From positions 1,178,001 through 1,242,000 of the forward strand of contig CANXME010002096.1 of the NCBI GenBank assembly GCA_948144175.1: DNA of 64,000 nucleotides, written 5' to 3'. The DNA comes from Closterium sp. NIES-65 (lineage: Eukaryota; Streptophyta; Zygnematophyceae; Desmidiales; Closteriaceae). Numbering within the stretch: the stretch's first letter is position 1; each line of letters starts with the position of its first letter. This document shows positions 1-11,415 of the stretch, in pieces. The position numbers and the translations under genes were made by a program. Below the pieces are notes generated by a model, which saw nothing but the letters and a program-made list of their open reading frames with translations, did not search any database and was not told the origin of the DNA.

Positions 1-1764
1 CGGCGTGAGGGTGGTGCGGTCTCGAAAGAAGGAGCGAGAAGCCCCGGAGTCAAGTGTGAAAGTGAGGGAGGACGAAGGCGACGCAGTACCTGAGAGCGCA
101 GTCTCACCAGCACCTGAGAGCGCAGACGCACTGGCACCTAGAGCAGCAGCCTCACAAGCACCTAGCGCAGCAGTACCAATGCCCGGGTCGGGCGGGAAAC
201 ACCGGTAACAGTCACCCTCCTCACTAATAGTCACAGCATACATAGCAGCAAGGATAGCATCAAAATGAAGATCAAAGATCGCTACACCAGCCCTAAGAAG
301 CTCATCCCAGCGAGGGATCTCACTAGCCCCGGGGAACTGCTGACGCCAAGCGTCCGTCAGGCGACCAAAGCAGCGCTGGGTGGGGTGGGCACCCCCACAC
401 TGCTCACCCGCGCGGTCGCCAGAGCGAAGGACGTAGGTACAAGGACCAGTACCCCCACCCCTCTGACGTCGAGTGTACCACTCACGGAGCTGCTGGGGCG
501 GAGGGATGTCGCGCGAACGCAGCTGCTGCTGCTGCTGCGAGCGCTGACCACCACCACCGCCGCTCCGCTGCTGGGTATCGCCCCGACCAGCTCCACCTCC
601 TCCGCCACCACCGCCTCCTCCGCCGCCGCCTCCCCCACCGTCACCGCCACCACTGCCGCCACCACCACCGCCGCCGCCACCACCGCCGCCTCCTCCGCCG
701 CTGCCACTACTACCACCACCACCCCCTCCACCACTCCCGCCGCCACCCCCACTCCCTCCGACGCCTCCACCGCCACCTCCACCGCCCCCTCCAGCTCCAC
801 CCGCGCCCTTGCCCCCCTTGCCCTTGCCAGAGCGGCGTCTCCCACTAGGGGCAGACGCCGCGCCAACCGACTCGAGACCAAGCAGGTCGGCAGCAGCAGC
901 AGAGGCAACAGAGGGCAGGAGGGGGGAAGGAGAGCACCCCTCAAAGATGGGGGTGCGAGGGTCACCACGAGAAGCTCCTACAGCGACGATGCTCTTCTCC
1001 GCCGCGAGGAGGGCCTTCTCGAGGATGTCGACGGTGAGGGTGGTGGGACAGACCGCGAGAAAGTGGTCCCTGACTACGCGAAGAGAGTCAGGGAGGCGCG
1101 CGACTACGTAGTAGAGAGTGATGTACATGGGGGGGGGGTTCTTGGCGCAGAACTCAGCAGGAAGGGCAGCGCGGTAGCGAGTGTCACTAGTGCGGAGGTG
1201 CGTAATGAGGTCAGCGACTGTGGGAAAGGCAGAGAGGTCAGGAAAGAGGTAGGGAAGCATGAGACGGCTCAGTGCAGCAGTGGCAGGGGAGGAGTAGCGC
1301 GCGACTACAGCGTCGTACAAGGTCTGAGCACTCTTGTACTGACTAAAGTGCGCGCGCTCAGAGGTAGGGAGGTGGCGACGCACAGCAAGACGTGCAGCAG
1401 CATCGCGGGTGGCCCACTGAGAGCGCACAGTGGGATCAGCATCAGCAGCAGGGGCAGGAGAGGCACCAGAAGTGAGGTCAAAGAGAGAAAGGCCGTCTGC
1501 TCTGTCGCACTGTAAGAACAGCTGCAGGTCGTCGACCCAGACCTCAAAGTCAATGGCGCGACCCTCAGCGTCAAAAGCTAGGACACTAGGGGTAGCCATG
1601 ACAGCAGTAGAAGGTCTCACCAGACAGGACGGGTCGGGCAGCGCAGTAGCACAGCAGTACAGCAACACAGCAGCTCAACCGGCTCAGCAGCAACAGCAGC
1701 TCCGCAGGACCAGCGGCTCGGCTCCTCAGGCGGTGCAGGAGGCTCGGGCAGCTCGGGCGGCTCG

Positions 1765-1899
1765 TGTCAGAATGAGAAACGAGAATGAGGAGTGACTAGC
1801 AGGAACAACAGTACAAATATGTCAAACCCTAATCTGGTGTACCCCTTATGGTGTGACCCACTACAGCCTAGAACCACACAAACATATAAATGTTTGACA
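1765..1899 (-). repeat. 3' LTR of copia A
   Basis: 135 bp, TGTCA...TGACA termini, preceded internally by a G-rich polypurine tract at about 1900-1925. It matches 8691-8825. Confidence 0.88.
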
Positions 1900-2130
1900 C
1901 ACCCCCATAGGCAAAGTGGGGGAGACCTAGGGGTCACAAGACCAGTCAAGGAAAAACAAGGCAAACAAGCTCAGGGTGGATCTCGAGGATTCCACACAAA
2001 TTCCGAGCACAAGCAAGCGGTCACAAGACCAGTTCACATGCAGTTTTATAATAGAGCAAGAGGTACAATGATCACAACCTAACAAGGCAAACATGCAGGT
2101 ATATATATAATGATCACAGTACAGGTAAAG

Positions 2131-5100
2131 TCAAGAAGTAAGTAAGTGAGAAACAGTCGGCACAAGGCCTAGAAGAGTGCAAAAACGCTGATGGTCAACA
2201 GGCGGAAGCGACTTGGTGAACACATCAGCAGTGTTGGCCTCAGTGGCCACGTAACGCAGAAGAAGCTGACCACGCTGCTGTAGCTCTCGAGCTAGAAAGT
2301 AACGCAGAGCAATGTGCTTCGTCCTGTGCTCCAGTCTGTGCTCCTGGCACAAGGCAATGGTTGCCTTGTTGTCGACGTACAGCACTGGAGGAGAACGAGG
2401 CTGCTCTCCAAGGTCAGTCAGCAGGTAGGTGAGCCAGCGAAGCTCCTGGGCAGCCATGGCCGTGGCGTAGATCTCAGCCTCACAGCTGGAGCTGAGAACA
2501 GAAGAAGAACGAGTAGAACGCCAAGAGACAGAGCCAGAGCCAAGACTGAAGGTGTAACCCTGAGACGACCGCTGAGTAGCCTGGTCGTCTGCCCAAGAAG
2601 CGTCTGAGTGCCCAGTGAGAACAGGCCGGTCTCGCCCTCCAAGCACTAGCCCCATGCCCGACGTACTGCACAAGTAGCGCAACACCCTCTTAGCTGCATC
2701 CATGTGCTCCTTCCGGTGACGGCCGGGAGCAACATAGCGTGCTAAGATGCTGAGAGGGTATGCTAGGTCAGGTCGAGTGCAGGTCATCAGGTACATGAGG
2801 CAGCCCACAAGCTCTGGATACGGACCACTCGACTCTACGGACTCATCCGAAGGCAGAGCTGAGAGCGAGTGACCCGTAGGCAGAGGAGTGGACTGAGGCG
2901 AGGAGTACGTGAAGCCGAAGCGCTGAAGGACCTGCTGCACCATGTGTGACTGAGTCAGGGTAATGGTGCGGCGTGCTCTGTCCCGGGTGATCCGCAAGCC
3001 AAGATAGCTTGTCAGTTCACCCAGGTCTGTGCACGTGTGTCTCTTCTGCAGCTCGGACTTCACGTGGGCGAGTGCGGCAGTGTCCGCAGTGGCAAAGACC
3101 AAGTCGTCGACGTACACGAGGATGTAGAACGGCGGCAGCGAGGTGTCGGTGCGCAGAAACAGCGACGGGTCAGCAGTAGAAGGAGCAAACCCAAGAGCCG
3201 CAAGTGTAGTCCTCAGTGTGTCGTGCCACTCACGCGGCGCCTGGCGGAGACCGTAGACTGGCCGCCGGAGGCTCCACTGGGTGCCAGGAGGGAAAGACCC
3301 AGTGAAGCCAGGTGGGCGGCGCAGCCAGATCTCCTCGTGCAGGCTGCCCTGCAAGAAAGCTGTGCTGAAGTCAAGAGAGTGGAGCTCGTAGTCACGCTGA
3401 GCGGCGACGTGTAGCAGAACCCGAAGAGTGGTCATCTTCGGGGTCGGGGAGAAGGTCTGGAAGAAGTCAACTCCCTCTCGCTGACTGAAGCCTCGTGCAA
3501 CGTAACGCGCCTTGAAGACAGGCGGAGAGCCTGGCGGCCGCTTCACCCTGAAAATCCACATGCCACTGACGATGTTCGCCCCAGGTGGGGGAACGTCGTC
3601 GATGTAGGTGCCTGTGGACTTCCAGGAAGCCATCTCTGTGTCCATGGCTGACTGCCACTGAGAGGAGTAGGGACCGGCCATCGCCTCTGCGTAAGAGCGT
3701 GGGGTCGGGATGTCTGGTGCATCCGGGTCTCCCTCAGGGGCAACAAGCATGGACACGAGATGGGGCAAAGCAGCGGCAAGGCAACCAAGCTCCTCCTGCC
3801 TGTCCTCAAGGACGTCCGTGCCAAGAGCACACTCACCCCCGACGGACGGAGGACAGGCAGACTCAGACTCAGCAACAAGACTCGCTGCGTAGTCTAGACG
3901 ACACTCAGCTGCAAAGTCGACAAGCTCAGTGACTAGGGCAGACGCAGCAGCGGACTCAAAGGAAGGGTCAGTGACAACCGTAGCCAGGAGACGTGTGACA
4001 GTAGGACTGGCAGCGCGAAGGGAGTCTGACTCCGGGTCAGCAAGAGCAGGAAGAGAGGACGCAGGAGGCGACGGGAGAGCAACACGCTGCGGAGCAGTGG
4101 ACTGACGAAGCGCCATCCGGTGCGTGCCTGGGACAGCAGGAGGACGCTCACGCGGGACACGACTACCAGTGGTAGCAGCTCGAACAGGCGACGCTCGACG
4201 AGACGCAGGTGACACAGGACGTGACGCAGGCTCACGTCTCTCAGCAAGACCGTCAGTCGGACCAGTGTAAGGAGCAGGCACAGGGAGTGGGGAGGCAGGC
4301 GGTAACTGTGGCTGTGACTGGACAGACGGCGGACACTCTAAGGCGAGAGGAGAACAAGGAGGAGGAGGCTGACCAAGAACCTGCTGAAGGAGCGGAACGA
4401 AGTACGGTCGTGGCCGTGCAGCAGCTCTCGAACCAGCAGAGACACCAGCGGCAGCAGCAGCACCTCCAGAAGCAGCAGCACCTCCAGCACCAGGGTCCGC
4501 AGCACCTCCAGCAGCACCGCCAGCAGCAGCAGTACCTCCAGCAGCACCGCCAGCAGCAGCTGGACCTCCAGCACCAGGGTCCGTAGCACCCACAGCAGCT
4601 CCAACGCCCGGGTCCTCAGTACTAGCAGCACCTCCAGCAGCACCGCCAGCAGCAGCAGCACCTCCAGCAGCACCGCCAGCAGCAGCAGCACCTCCAGCAC
4701 CAGGGTCCGTAGTACTCGCAGCAGCGTCAACTCCGGGGACCCCAGCACCAGCAGCTCCACTACGGAGACTGATGTGCCGAGCGTACCACTCTCGAAGCTG
4801 AGGGGAAGAGGGCGGCTCCCGCCGTGGTGGGGAAGCACGAGTACCAACTCCAGCAGTACCACGAGCCTGAGACTCACCCCGCCGGAGGCTGCAGTACCGT
4901 GAGTACCACTCACGCAGCTGCTGCGAAGAGGGAGGTCCTCCAGGCGCCTCACAGTCAACTGCAACACCACCAGGCTCAGCACCCCCAGGCTCAGCAACTC
5001 CAGGCGCAGTACCCCTAGACTGAGCAACGCCAGGCTCAGTACCCCCAAACCCAGCACCCCCAGGCTCAGCACCCCCAGGATCAGCACCCCCAGACTCAGC

Positions 5101-6864
5101 ACCCCCAGGCTCCGCCCGCTCAGGCTCCGCACGCTCAGGCTCCGCACGCTCAGGCTCAGCACCTCCAGCAGGACGCGAGTCGACAGCTACCTCGGCAGGC
5201 TCAACCGGGTCTACCTGAGAGACACCTGAGGGAGCGGCACCCTGAGGGGGAAGGGGGTCTACCACTGCAGCACCTGGCGCGAGGAAGAGAGGCGGGGGAG
5301 GGAGCGGGGCAGTGCGGTAGGGGAAGAGGCGGTAGAAGGGCACGGACTCGTCAAAAGTGACGTCCTGAGAGGGGAAGACTCGGTGCGAGGCGGGGTGGTA
5401 AAACTGCCAGCCAGACGCATCCGGGACAAAGCCAAGAAAGACACAGGGAGCAGTGCGGGAGGAGAGCTTGTCCGCAGACGTGTCGCGAACAAAAGCTCGG
5501 GATCCCCAGACACGGAAGCGTGACGCATCGCCAACCTCCCCCGTCCACAGCAGTGTGGGCGAGGTCTCCGGAGCGGAGACACGGGGCCAGAGGTTGAGCT
5601 GATGCGCAGCGTACCGGACCGCAAACGGCCACAGAAAGTGGGGGGCAGCCGCGTGGACTAAGGAGGTACGAGCGACCTCCATGACCAAGCCAATGCGGCG
5701 CTCAGCAACCCCATTCTGCTGTGGAGAGGCCGGGAGCGTGAACGACTGGCGAATGCCATGCTCGGCACAGTAGGCTGCCAAGAGGTCGGAGGAGAACTCG
5801 CCACCTCTGTCAGAGTGCAAGCGCAGAACAGGAAACTCCGAGCGAAAACGCTCTCGCAGCTGAAGACGTGCTCTGCTGATCCAAGGGATCAGAACATCAG
5901 GGACTTCACCCTTGGTGCGCAAGGGGAAGACCGTGGTGTAGCGCGAGTAGTCGTCAACGACGATCAAGAAGTACCTCTCCTGGCCCTGACCACGGACGCG
6001 GGCTGGGCCCCACACGTCCATGTGGAGCGTCTGCAAAGGAGCAGTCGTCGGGGGGAACGAGGAGGAGTGAGGGGCAGCGCGCTGCCGCCCCTCGACACAG
6101 GGAAGACAAGGAGGAGCAAGGGAGGGTGGGAGGGGAGGGAGTACCCGAGGAAGACCAGAGACAAGGTACCGGGCGTGCATGCCCCGAAGGCGCTGCACTG
6201 ACGGGTGACCAAGTCGGTGGTGCCAGAGGACAGTCTTGTGCGCTAGAGAGCGACACGAGCAGGGGGCAGAGAGCTGACCTGACGCAGACGCAGACGCAGA
6301 CGCCGCTACCTGAGGGGACTCAGTGGTCAGTGTGTACAGGTCCGACCCCGGCTGCCGAGTGAAGGTAGCCAGGTGACGGCCCGTCCGAGCACACGTGCAG
6401 TATGTCACACGCTCGTAGGCAGGGGTGAACTGGTGAACACCCCCATCCTGAAGCGCACAACCCGCCACCAAGTTCGTAGAGAACGAGGGGAGGTGGAGAC
6501 CTGACAGTGTGCCCGACGGGACAGCAGGACAAGGAAGGAGGGTGGAGGAGGTCGCAATGACCGGACCCCCAGAGGGGTCAGCGAGCGAGACAGCGACTGG
6601 TCGAGCAAGAGGCTCAAGAACAGTGCGGTCACGAAAGAAACAGCGCGAAGCGCCTGAGTCTAGAGTGAAGGTGTGCAGTGCCTCAGTGGACTCAGTAGCA
6701 CCTGGGGTGGCGGACACACACGCACCTAGAGCAGTAGCCTCACCAGTACCTGGGGCAGCAGACACGCAAGCACCTAGGGCGGCAGCCTCACTCGTGCGGA
6801 TGCCTGGGTCAGGCGGAACACTCAGGTACTGGTCCTCCTCTCCACTAATAGTCAATGCATACAT
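2131..6864 (-). CDS. Copia A pol region (protease, integrase, RT, RNase H)
   Basis: One open frame of about 1,577 codons carries, in order, the aspartic protease (LDSGASRCFFRDRT), the pre-integrase zinc region (LWHHRLGHPS), the integrase core (LHMDVWGPARV, HSDRGGEFSS, QQNGVAERR), a Pro/Ala/Gly-rich linker with AEPGG-type repeats, reverse transcriptase (FKARYVARGFSQ, YVDDLVFA) and RNase H (HSDASWADD, LYVDNKATIAL). The order protease-integrase-RT is diagnostic for copia. It is fossil or recently active element coding, not a host gene. Confidence 0.9.
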   Translation of the reverse strand: MYALTISGEEDQYLSVPPDPGIRTSEAAALGACVSAAPGTGEATALGACVSATPGATESTEALHTFTLDSGASRCFFRDRTVLEPLARPVAVSLADPSGGPVIATSSTLLPCPAVPSGTLSGLHLPSFSTNLVAGCALQDGGVHQFTPAYERVTYCTCARTGRHLATFTRQPGSDLYTLTTESPQVAASASASASGQLSAPCSCRSLAHKTVLWHHRLGHPSVQRLRGMHARYLVSGLPRVLPPLPPSLAPPCLPCVEGRQRAAPHSSSFPPTTAPLQTLHMDVWGPARVRGQGQERYFLIVVDDYSRYTTVFPLRTKGEVPDVLIPWISRARLQLRERFRSEFPVLRLHSDRGGEFSSDLLAAYCAEHGIRQSFTLPASPQQNGVAERRIGLVMEVARTSLVHAAAPHFLWPFAVRYAAHQLNLWPRVSAPETSPTLLWTGEVGDASRFRVWGSRAFVRDTSADKLSSRTAPCVFLGFVPDASGWQFYHPASHRVFPSQDVTFDESVPFYRLFPYRTAPLPPPPLFLAPGAAVVDPLPPQGAAPSGVSQVDPVEPAEVAVDSRPAGGAEPERAEPERAEPERAEPGGAESGGADPGGAEPGGAGFGGTEPGVAQSRGTAPGVAEPGGAEPGGVAVDCEAPGGPPSSQQLREWYSRYCSLRRGESQARGTAGVGTRASPPRREPPSSPQLREWYARHISLRSGAAGAGVPGVDAAASTTDPGAGGAAAAGGAAGGAAAAGGAAGGAASTEDPGVGAAVGATDPGAGGPAAAGGAAGGTAAAGGAAGGAADPGAGGAAASGGAAAAAGVSAGSRAAARPRPYFVPLLQQVLGQPPPPCSPLALECPPSVQSQPQLPPASPLPVPAPYTGPTDGLAERREPASRPVSPASRRASPVRAATTGSRVPRERPPAVPGTHRMALRQSTAPQRVALPSPPASSLPALADPESDSLRAASPTVTRLLATVVTDPSFESAAASALVTELVDFAAECRLDYAASLVAESESACPPSVGGECALGTDVLEDRQEELGCLAAALPHLVSMLVAPEGDPDAPDIPTPRSYAEAMAGPYSSQWQSAMDTEMASWKSTGTYIDDVPPPGANIVSGMWIFRVKRPPGSPPVFKARYVARGFSQREGVDFFQTFSPTPKMTTLRVLLHVAAQRDYELHSLDFSTAFLQGSLHEEIWLRRPPGFTGSFPPGTQWSLRRPVYGLRQAPREWHDTLRTTLAALGFAPSTADPSLFLRTDTSLPPFYILVYVDDLVFATADTAALAHVKSELQKRHTCTDLGELTSYLGLRITRDRARRTITLTQSHMVQQVLQRFGFTYSSPQSTPLPTGHSLSALPSDESVESSGPYPELVGCLMYLMTCTRPDLAYPLSILARYVAPGRHRKEHMDAAKRVLRYLCSTSGMGLVLGGRDRPVLTGHSDASWADDQATQRSSQGYTFSLGSGSVSWRSTRSSSVLSSSCEAEIYATAMAAQELRWLTYLLTDLGEQPRSPPVLYVDNKATIALCQEHRLEHRTKHIALRYFLARELQQRGQLLLRYVATEANTADVFTKSLPPVDHQRFCTLLGLVPTVSHLLTS

Positions 6865-7113
6865 TGCTTTGAGAATAACATCAAAATCAAGAGCATAGAT
6901 ATCGATATCCTTCTTGAGGAGATCAGCCCACTGAGGGAGCTCAGGAGCGTCAGGAAACTGAGCACGCCAAGCGTCATCTAGGCGAGAGAAGCAGCGCTGC
7001 GAAGTGTGCGCCCTCCCGCACGTCTGTCCCTTGCGGCGACCAGTGCGGATGACGTACGTGCAGCTAAGGCTACCCCCCCCACCCCCGTGCTGTAAGTACC
7101 ACTCACGAAGCTC

Positions 7114-8160
7114 CTAGGAGGACTGAGGGTGCTGCGCACTCTGGCCAGTGCCAGAGCCTCCACGACCACCACCGCCGCCTCCACCACGACCACCACCGCC
7201 CCTGCCGCCGCCACGTCCACTGCCGCCACCACCACCGCCCCCACCGCGGCCACCGCCGCCGCCGCTGCCTCCACCACCCCCACCGCTGCCACTAGCCCCT
7301 CCAGCCCCGCCACCGCCCCCGCCGCTGCCACCACCCCCACCACCACCTCCCCCGCCGTCACCCCCACCGCCCTTGCCTCCCCTGCCCTTGCCGCTGCGGC
7401 GCCCGCTGGGAGCGGACGCAGAGCCGACCTGCTCAGCACCAAGAAGGTCGACAGCAGCAGCAGAGGCGACAGAGGGGAGGAGGGGGGAGGGGGAACACCC
7501 CTCGAAGAAAGGGGTGCGGGGGTCGCCACGAGAGGCACCTACAGCTACAATACTCTTCTCAGCTGCAAGTAGTTCCTTCTCTAGGGCGGCAATGGTGAGC
7601 TCAGTGGGACAGCGAGCTAGGAAGTGGTCCCTGACTGTACGCAGAGTGTCAGGGAGGCGGGTGACTAGGTGGTAGAGAGTGAGCCAGAGCGGGGGAGGGT
7701 TGGAGGCAAGAAACTCAGCGGGCATGGCTGCACGGAAGCGGGCATCACTAGTACGGAGGTGAGTGATGAGGTCAGCGACTGTCTGGAAAGCGGACAGGTC
7801 GGGGAACAGGTAGGGAAGGGAGAGACGGCCTAGTGCAGCTGAGGCCGGGGAGGAGTAGCGCGCAACTACAGCAGTGTACAGGGCCTGCGCAGTCTGATGC
7901 TGGCCGAAGTGCTCACGCTCATCGACTGGCAGGGAGTTGCGAATGGCAAAGCGGGCATGGGCATCGCGAGTCTGCCACTGCGAGCGAGCAGTAGCGGTAG
8001 CAGTAGTAGCAGGAGCAGGGACTGTGCCTAGTGCGTGATCGTACAGCGAGATATCCTCTCTGGCAGTGAGCTGGAGGAACAGGTGCAGATCATCGAGCCA
8101 GGTATCAAACTTAATCGGGCGGCCCTCAGAATCGAACGAGAGAACTGTAGAGCTAGCCAT
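7114..8160 (-). CDS. Copia A gag
   Basis: Gag starts MASSTVLSFDSEGRPIKF and contains the capsid-type block with LPVDEREHFGQ and the VAVGASRGDPRTPFFEG segment. A long glycine-rich tail follows. Downstream, before pol, is a Cys/His cluster (about 6990-7110). It belongs to the same broad family as the gags of B and C. Confidence 0.85.
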   Translation of the reverse strand: MASSTVLSFDSEGRPIKFDTWLDDLHLFLQLTAREDISLYDHALGTVPAPATTATATARSQWQTRDAHARFAIRNSLPVDEREHFGQHQTAQALYTAVVARYSSPASAALGRLSLPYLFPDLSAFQTVADLITHLRTSDARFRAAMPAEFLASNPPPLWLTLYHLVTRLPDTLRTVRDHFLARCPTELTIAALEKELLAAEKSIVAVGASRGDPRTPFFEGCSPSPLLPSVASAAAVDLLGAEQVGSASAPSGRRSGKGRGGKGGGGDGGGGGGGGGGSGGGGGGAGGASGSGGGGGGSGGGGGRGGGGGGGGSGRGGGRGGGGRGGGGGGGRGGSGTGQSAQHPQSS

Positions 8161-8239
8161 AGCTGAAGTAGCAGTAGCAGCAGTGGTGGTAGTAGCAGTA
8201 GCAGTAGCAGTAGCAGTAGCAGTAGCAGTAGCAGTGCTG

Positions 8240-8678
8240 TGCACAGGTAAGTAGGGCGGCGCGGCTCGGCTAGGGCGGCGCGACTCGGCTAGGGCGGCGC
8301 GACTCGGCTAGGGCGGCGCGGCTTGGCTGGGGCGGCGCGGCTCGGCTGGGTCGCGCGGTTCGGTTCGGGTCGCGCCGTGCGGCTCGGTCGTAGAGGGGCG
8401 AGCGCGGGAGGGCCGGTCGGGGCTAGCGCGGGGCCAAAGGGGGGGGCCGTGAGAGGCTAGCGCGGGGCCTGCAGGGGACGTGGGAGGCTAGCGCGGGGCC
8501 GACGGGGGCCTTAGGAGGCTAGCGCGGGGCCGATCGTGGGCCTTAGGAGGCTAGCGCGGGGCCATACGGGGCCTTGAGAAGGAGGCGCTCGAGGCGCAGG
8601 AAAAAGAACGGCGGCGCACGAGGGCGCGGCTAGCGGAAACGGTGGGCCCTATCGTTTCGGTCCTAGGTGGAACCTAGG
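8240..8678 (-). repeat. GC-rich tandem-repeat leader of copia A
   Basis: Two repeat types fill the leader between primer-binding site and gag: GGGCGGCGCGACTCGGCTA-like units at about 8260-8360 and GGCTAGCGCGGGGCC-like units at about 8425-8580. A short CAGTAG tract lies at 8180-8232 at the start of gag. Confidence 0.75.
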
Positions 8679-8690
8679 CTCGTAATACCA

Positions 8691-8825
8691 TGTCAGAATG
8701 AGAAACGAGAATGAGGAGTGACTAGCAGGAACAACAGTACAAATATGTCAAACCCTAATCTGGTGTACCCCTTATGGTGTGACCCACTACAGCCTAGAAC
8801 CACACAAACATATAAATGTTTGATA
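8691..8825 (-). repeat. 5' LTR of copia A
   Basis: 135-bp partner of 1765-1899, followed on the minus strand by a TGGTATTACGAGC primer-binding site. Confidence 0.88.
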
Positions 8826-9600
8826 GCTCGGGCGGCGAGGGCGGCTCGGGCGGCTCGGGCGGCTCGGGCTGCGCGGGCGGCTCGGGCGGCTCGGGCTGTC
8901 AGCGACACAGGGCGGCCCGGGGCTGGGACGGGCGGCGCGCGGGCGATCAGGGGCCGGGACGGGCGGCGCGCGGGCGTCGAGAGGCCGGGACGGGCGGCCA
9001 GCGGGCGGCTAGGGGCCGGGGCGGCGGCGCGCGGGTGTCGAGGGGCCGGGACGGGCGGCCAGCGGGCGGCTAGGGGCCGGGACGGGCGGCGCGCGGGCGA
9101 TCAGGGGCCGGGATGGGCGGCGCGCTGGCGTCGAGAGGCCAGGACGGGCGGCCAGCGGGCGGCTAGGGGCCGGGACGGCGGCGCGCGGGCGTCGAGGGGC
9201 CGGGACAGGCGGCCAGCGGGCGGCTAGGGGCCGGGACAGGCGGCGCGCGGGCGGCTAAGGGCCGGGACGGGCGGCGCGTGGGCGGCTAGGGGCCTGAACG
9301 GGCGCGCGCGGGCGGCTAAGGGCCTGAACGGGCGGCGCGTGGGCGGCTAGGGGCCGGGACGGGCGGCGCTTGGGCGGCTAGGGGCCTGAACAGGCGCGCG
9401 CGGGCGGCTAGGGGCCTGAACGGGCGGCGCGTGGGCGGCTAGGGGCCGGGACGGGCGGCGCGTGGGCGGCTAGGGGCCTGAACGGGCGCGCGCGGGTGGC
9501 TAGGGGCCGCAGGGCAGGCCGAAAAAAAAGTGAAAGCGAGGGCCCGGAGCGCGCTCCGGGCGGAAAAAAAAGTTTAAAGGTGGTGGGCGCTAAGCACAGT
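8826..9600 (-). repeat. GC-rich tandem-repeat leader of copia B
   Basis: Degenerate GC-rich tandem repeats (GGCTCGGGCGG near the A insertion, then units around CCGGGACGGGCGGC and GGGCGGCTAGGGGCC) fill the space between the primer-binding site and gag. No coding sequence is credible here; open frames are by-products of the repeat. Confidence 0.8.
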
Positions 9601-9627
9601 TCCCACGGGGGAACCTGCTCGATACCA

Positions 9628-9761
9628 TGATGAGAATAGAACGAGAATGAATGAACTATGAATGAAGTGAGTACAAATAGGAAACCCTAACTGGTTGTAC
9701 CCCCTATGGGATACCCCACTACAGCCTACACAATAGTATAAGCTATATATATGTTCTGACA
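9628..9761 (-). repeat. 5' LTR of copia B
   Basis: This is a roughly 134-bp LTR beginning TGTCAGAAC on the minus strand and abutting a TGGTAT primer-binding site. It is clearly related to the 132-bp LTRs of copia C and D. Its partner LTR lies outside the window. Confidence 0.8.
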
Positions 9762-11415
9762 CCCGGTTCTAGTTCTATATGGTGGTTGTGTGCTTGCTGA
9801 GGTGGCAGTCCCTCCGGTAAGTCGTCGGGAAAAATCCCCGGGTGCCGTTTCAACAGTTCCCGTAGTTCGGGCGGTACCGCTGCCAGATGTTTCTTGAAAT
9901 CAGTCGGCTACTCTGCTTCCTCTACTACTGCAATGTCTACTGCGTGCACGTCAGCTCCAGCGGCAACAACCTGTTTCATGGTGACGGCGTTGACGTGTAC
10001 CGTTGAAGACACGGGTGACCGCTAGCGAGGTAGTTCGACCCAGTTACTGCTACTTCACTCAGTGCAGCCACCCGTCGTCCAGTCAATTCGCAGGTTATAT
10101 CGTCGCAGCCAATCACGTCCCAGTAAAATGTCGTGCCCATCGAGTGTGGTCGCGAGCATTTCCTTCTTAAATCCGAAATTCCCCCCATAGCGGACTTTGA
10201 CTCTCTCCACCTTTTCCCGTATGGCAAGTGGCGTGCCGTCAACTAAGCGTGCATCTGTCTCCGGTAAACACCGGCTAAGTGTCAGTTGCAGTTTCCGTGC
10301 AGTTGTGGTATTAACTAAACTGTAACTTGCTCCTCCGTTGATAAAAATCTTCACTGCTGTTCCCTGTATTTTCCCATGGATCAGTGTTAGGCAATCCGTC
10401 GTTGTACCCTCCTTATTCGTCCGAGCCCGATCGATAGCATCAATCGGGACTGTGACTCGGTGAGGGTCGGTGGGGTTGGGCGAGCAGGCAGTCTCGTCAG
10501 TAGTTGGCCCGATTCCTACTGTCTGCTGGCGTTTCCTTGCCTTGGAGACTCCCTCCCCTGCTCTGCTCCGCGGCGTCTCAGCTCCCCTGGGCACTCACTC
10601 GTGCAATGGCCCGGCCTTTTGCAAGCAAAGCAACGCCCCTTAATGGTGCGACAGCTGCATTTGTCGCAACGGCATGTACGGTGGCGTGCTCAATCGGTCC
10701 CCGAGGGCGATGTCCGTAGTAGGACCCTAGTCTCGGATGGCGCAGAATGTCGATTTTCTCGGCGAGCGCGAGAATCTCGCTAAAGTTTGAGAGCCCGCGT
10801 AGCATGATCTTGTGCGAGATTCCGGGCTTCAGCCCTCCGACTTAACGGTCCACCCGCCCCGTTTCGTGCATGTAGCCGACTTGTTCGCACAATGCGAGAA
10901 AACCACTCGTATAGTCTTGAACCGAGCCGAGCTGCCGCCAAGTACGCAGTCTCTGACGCGCCGAAATAGAAGCCGCGATCGGCTCGAAGTGCGCCCTTAG
11001 CAGCGAGACGGCGTATCTGATCATCGCTACGTCCGACTCGACGTAGTTTGCGCCGAAGAAGACGTTCATCATGAAGACCCACGACAGAACTGTCGGACCT
11101 CCACGCTGGCTCGGGTCGAAACAGGGCGGGCGCTGCGGCTTGAGCGGCATTGGCGCCATGATGGCGTGGTCGCCATTTGTTGCCGTGAATTCCACGTGCC
11201 GACGGGCTTCACGAGGCTCCCGTGGGCTTGGCGCGACCCTGTTCCTCTCCATGCCTGGCATTGAGTGGGCGGCACCATCACTGGCTGTGCCTGAGCGCTG
11301 TCCCACGCTGTCATCCTGTGTCAATGTGCCTGATGAAATGATGATCGGCTCCTCCGATTGTGCGGGTGCATTTGCTGGTGCGCGTAGTGGCGCCGGAGTA
11401 TTCACCTTGGATTGC
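9762..11415 (-). mobile_element. Gypsy copy G1, gag-protease part
   Basis: This is Ty3/gypsy sequence on the minus strand, closely matching G2 (54452-59977). The gag part (to about 10840) includes [15 protein letters not shown] and [17 protein letters not shown]. The protease part (10055-10594) includes TAVKIFINGGASYSLVN and [13 protein letters not shown]. Gag/pol linker sequence reaches 9762, where copia B begins. At the other end copia D interrupts it, and the 5' end of G1 reappears at 22439-23510. This copy is broken. Confidence 0.85.

Larger units (their letters stand above)
1765..8825 (-). mobile_element. Copia element A, nested in the leader of copia B
   Basis: This is a near-complete Ty1/copia retrotransposon of 7,061 bp on the minus strand. 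LTRs of 135 bp lie at 1765-1899 and 8691-8825 and agree at all but one position by eye, so the insertion is young. It is flanked by a 5-bp target duplication, GCTCG, at 1760-1764 and 8826-8830. The primer-binding site is at about 8679-8690. Gag (7114-8160) and a long pol frame (2131-6864: protease, integrase, reverse transcriptase, RNase H) are both recognisable. It looks almost whole, with about one break between gag and pol. Its gag differs from that of copia B and C. Confidence 0.9.
1..9761 (-). mobile_element. Copia element B (partial in window, interrupted by copia A)
   Basis: This is a Ty1/copia LTR retrotransposon on the minus strand. Its 5' LTR is 9628-9761, followed by a primer-binding site at about 9616-9627 (TGGTATCGAGC on the minus strand), which resembles the initiator-Met tRNA site common in plant copia elements. 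The GC-rich leader runs 8826-9627 and resumes at 1600-1764 after the insertion of A. Gag starts at 1599 (MATPSVLAFDAEGRAIDF) and the protease (LDSGASRSFF) lies at the extreme left, so the rest is outside the window. Gag is closely related to that of copia C. It lies inside gypsy G1, which resumes at 9762. Too little is visible to judge how intact it is. Confidence 0.85.

Noticed and set aside
265-1515. Plus-strand Thr/Ala/Ser-rich frame of 416 codons
   Set aside because: It is the complement of copia B gag and its Gly-rich tail.
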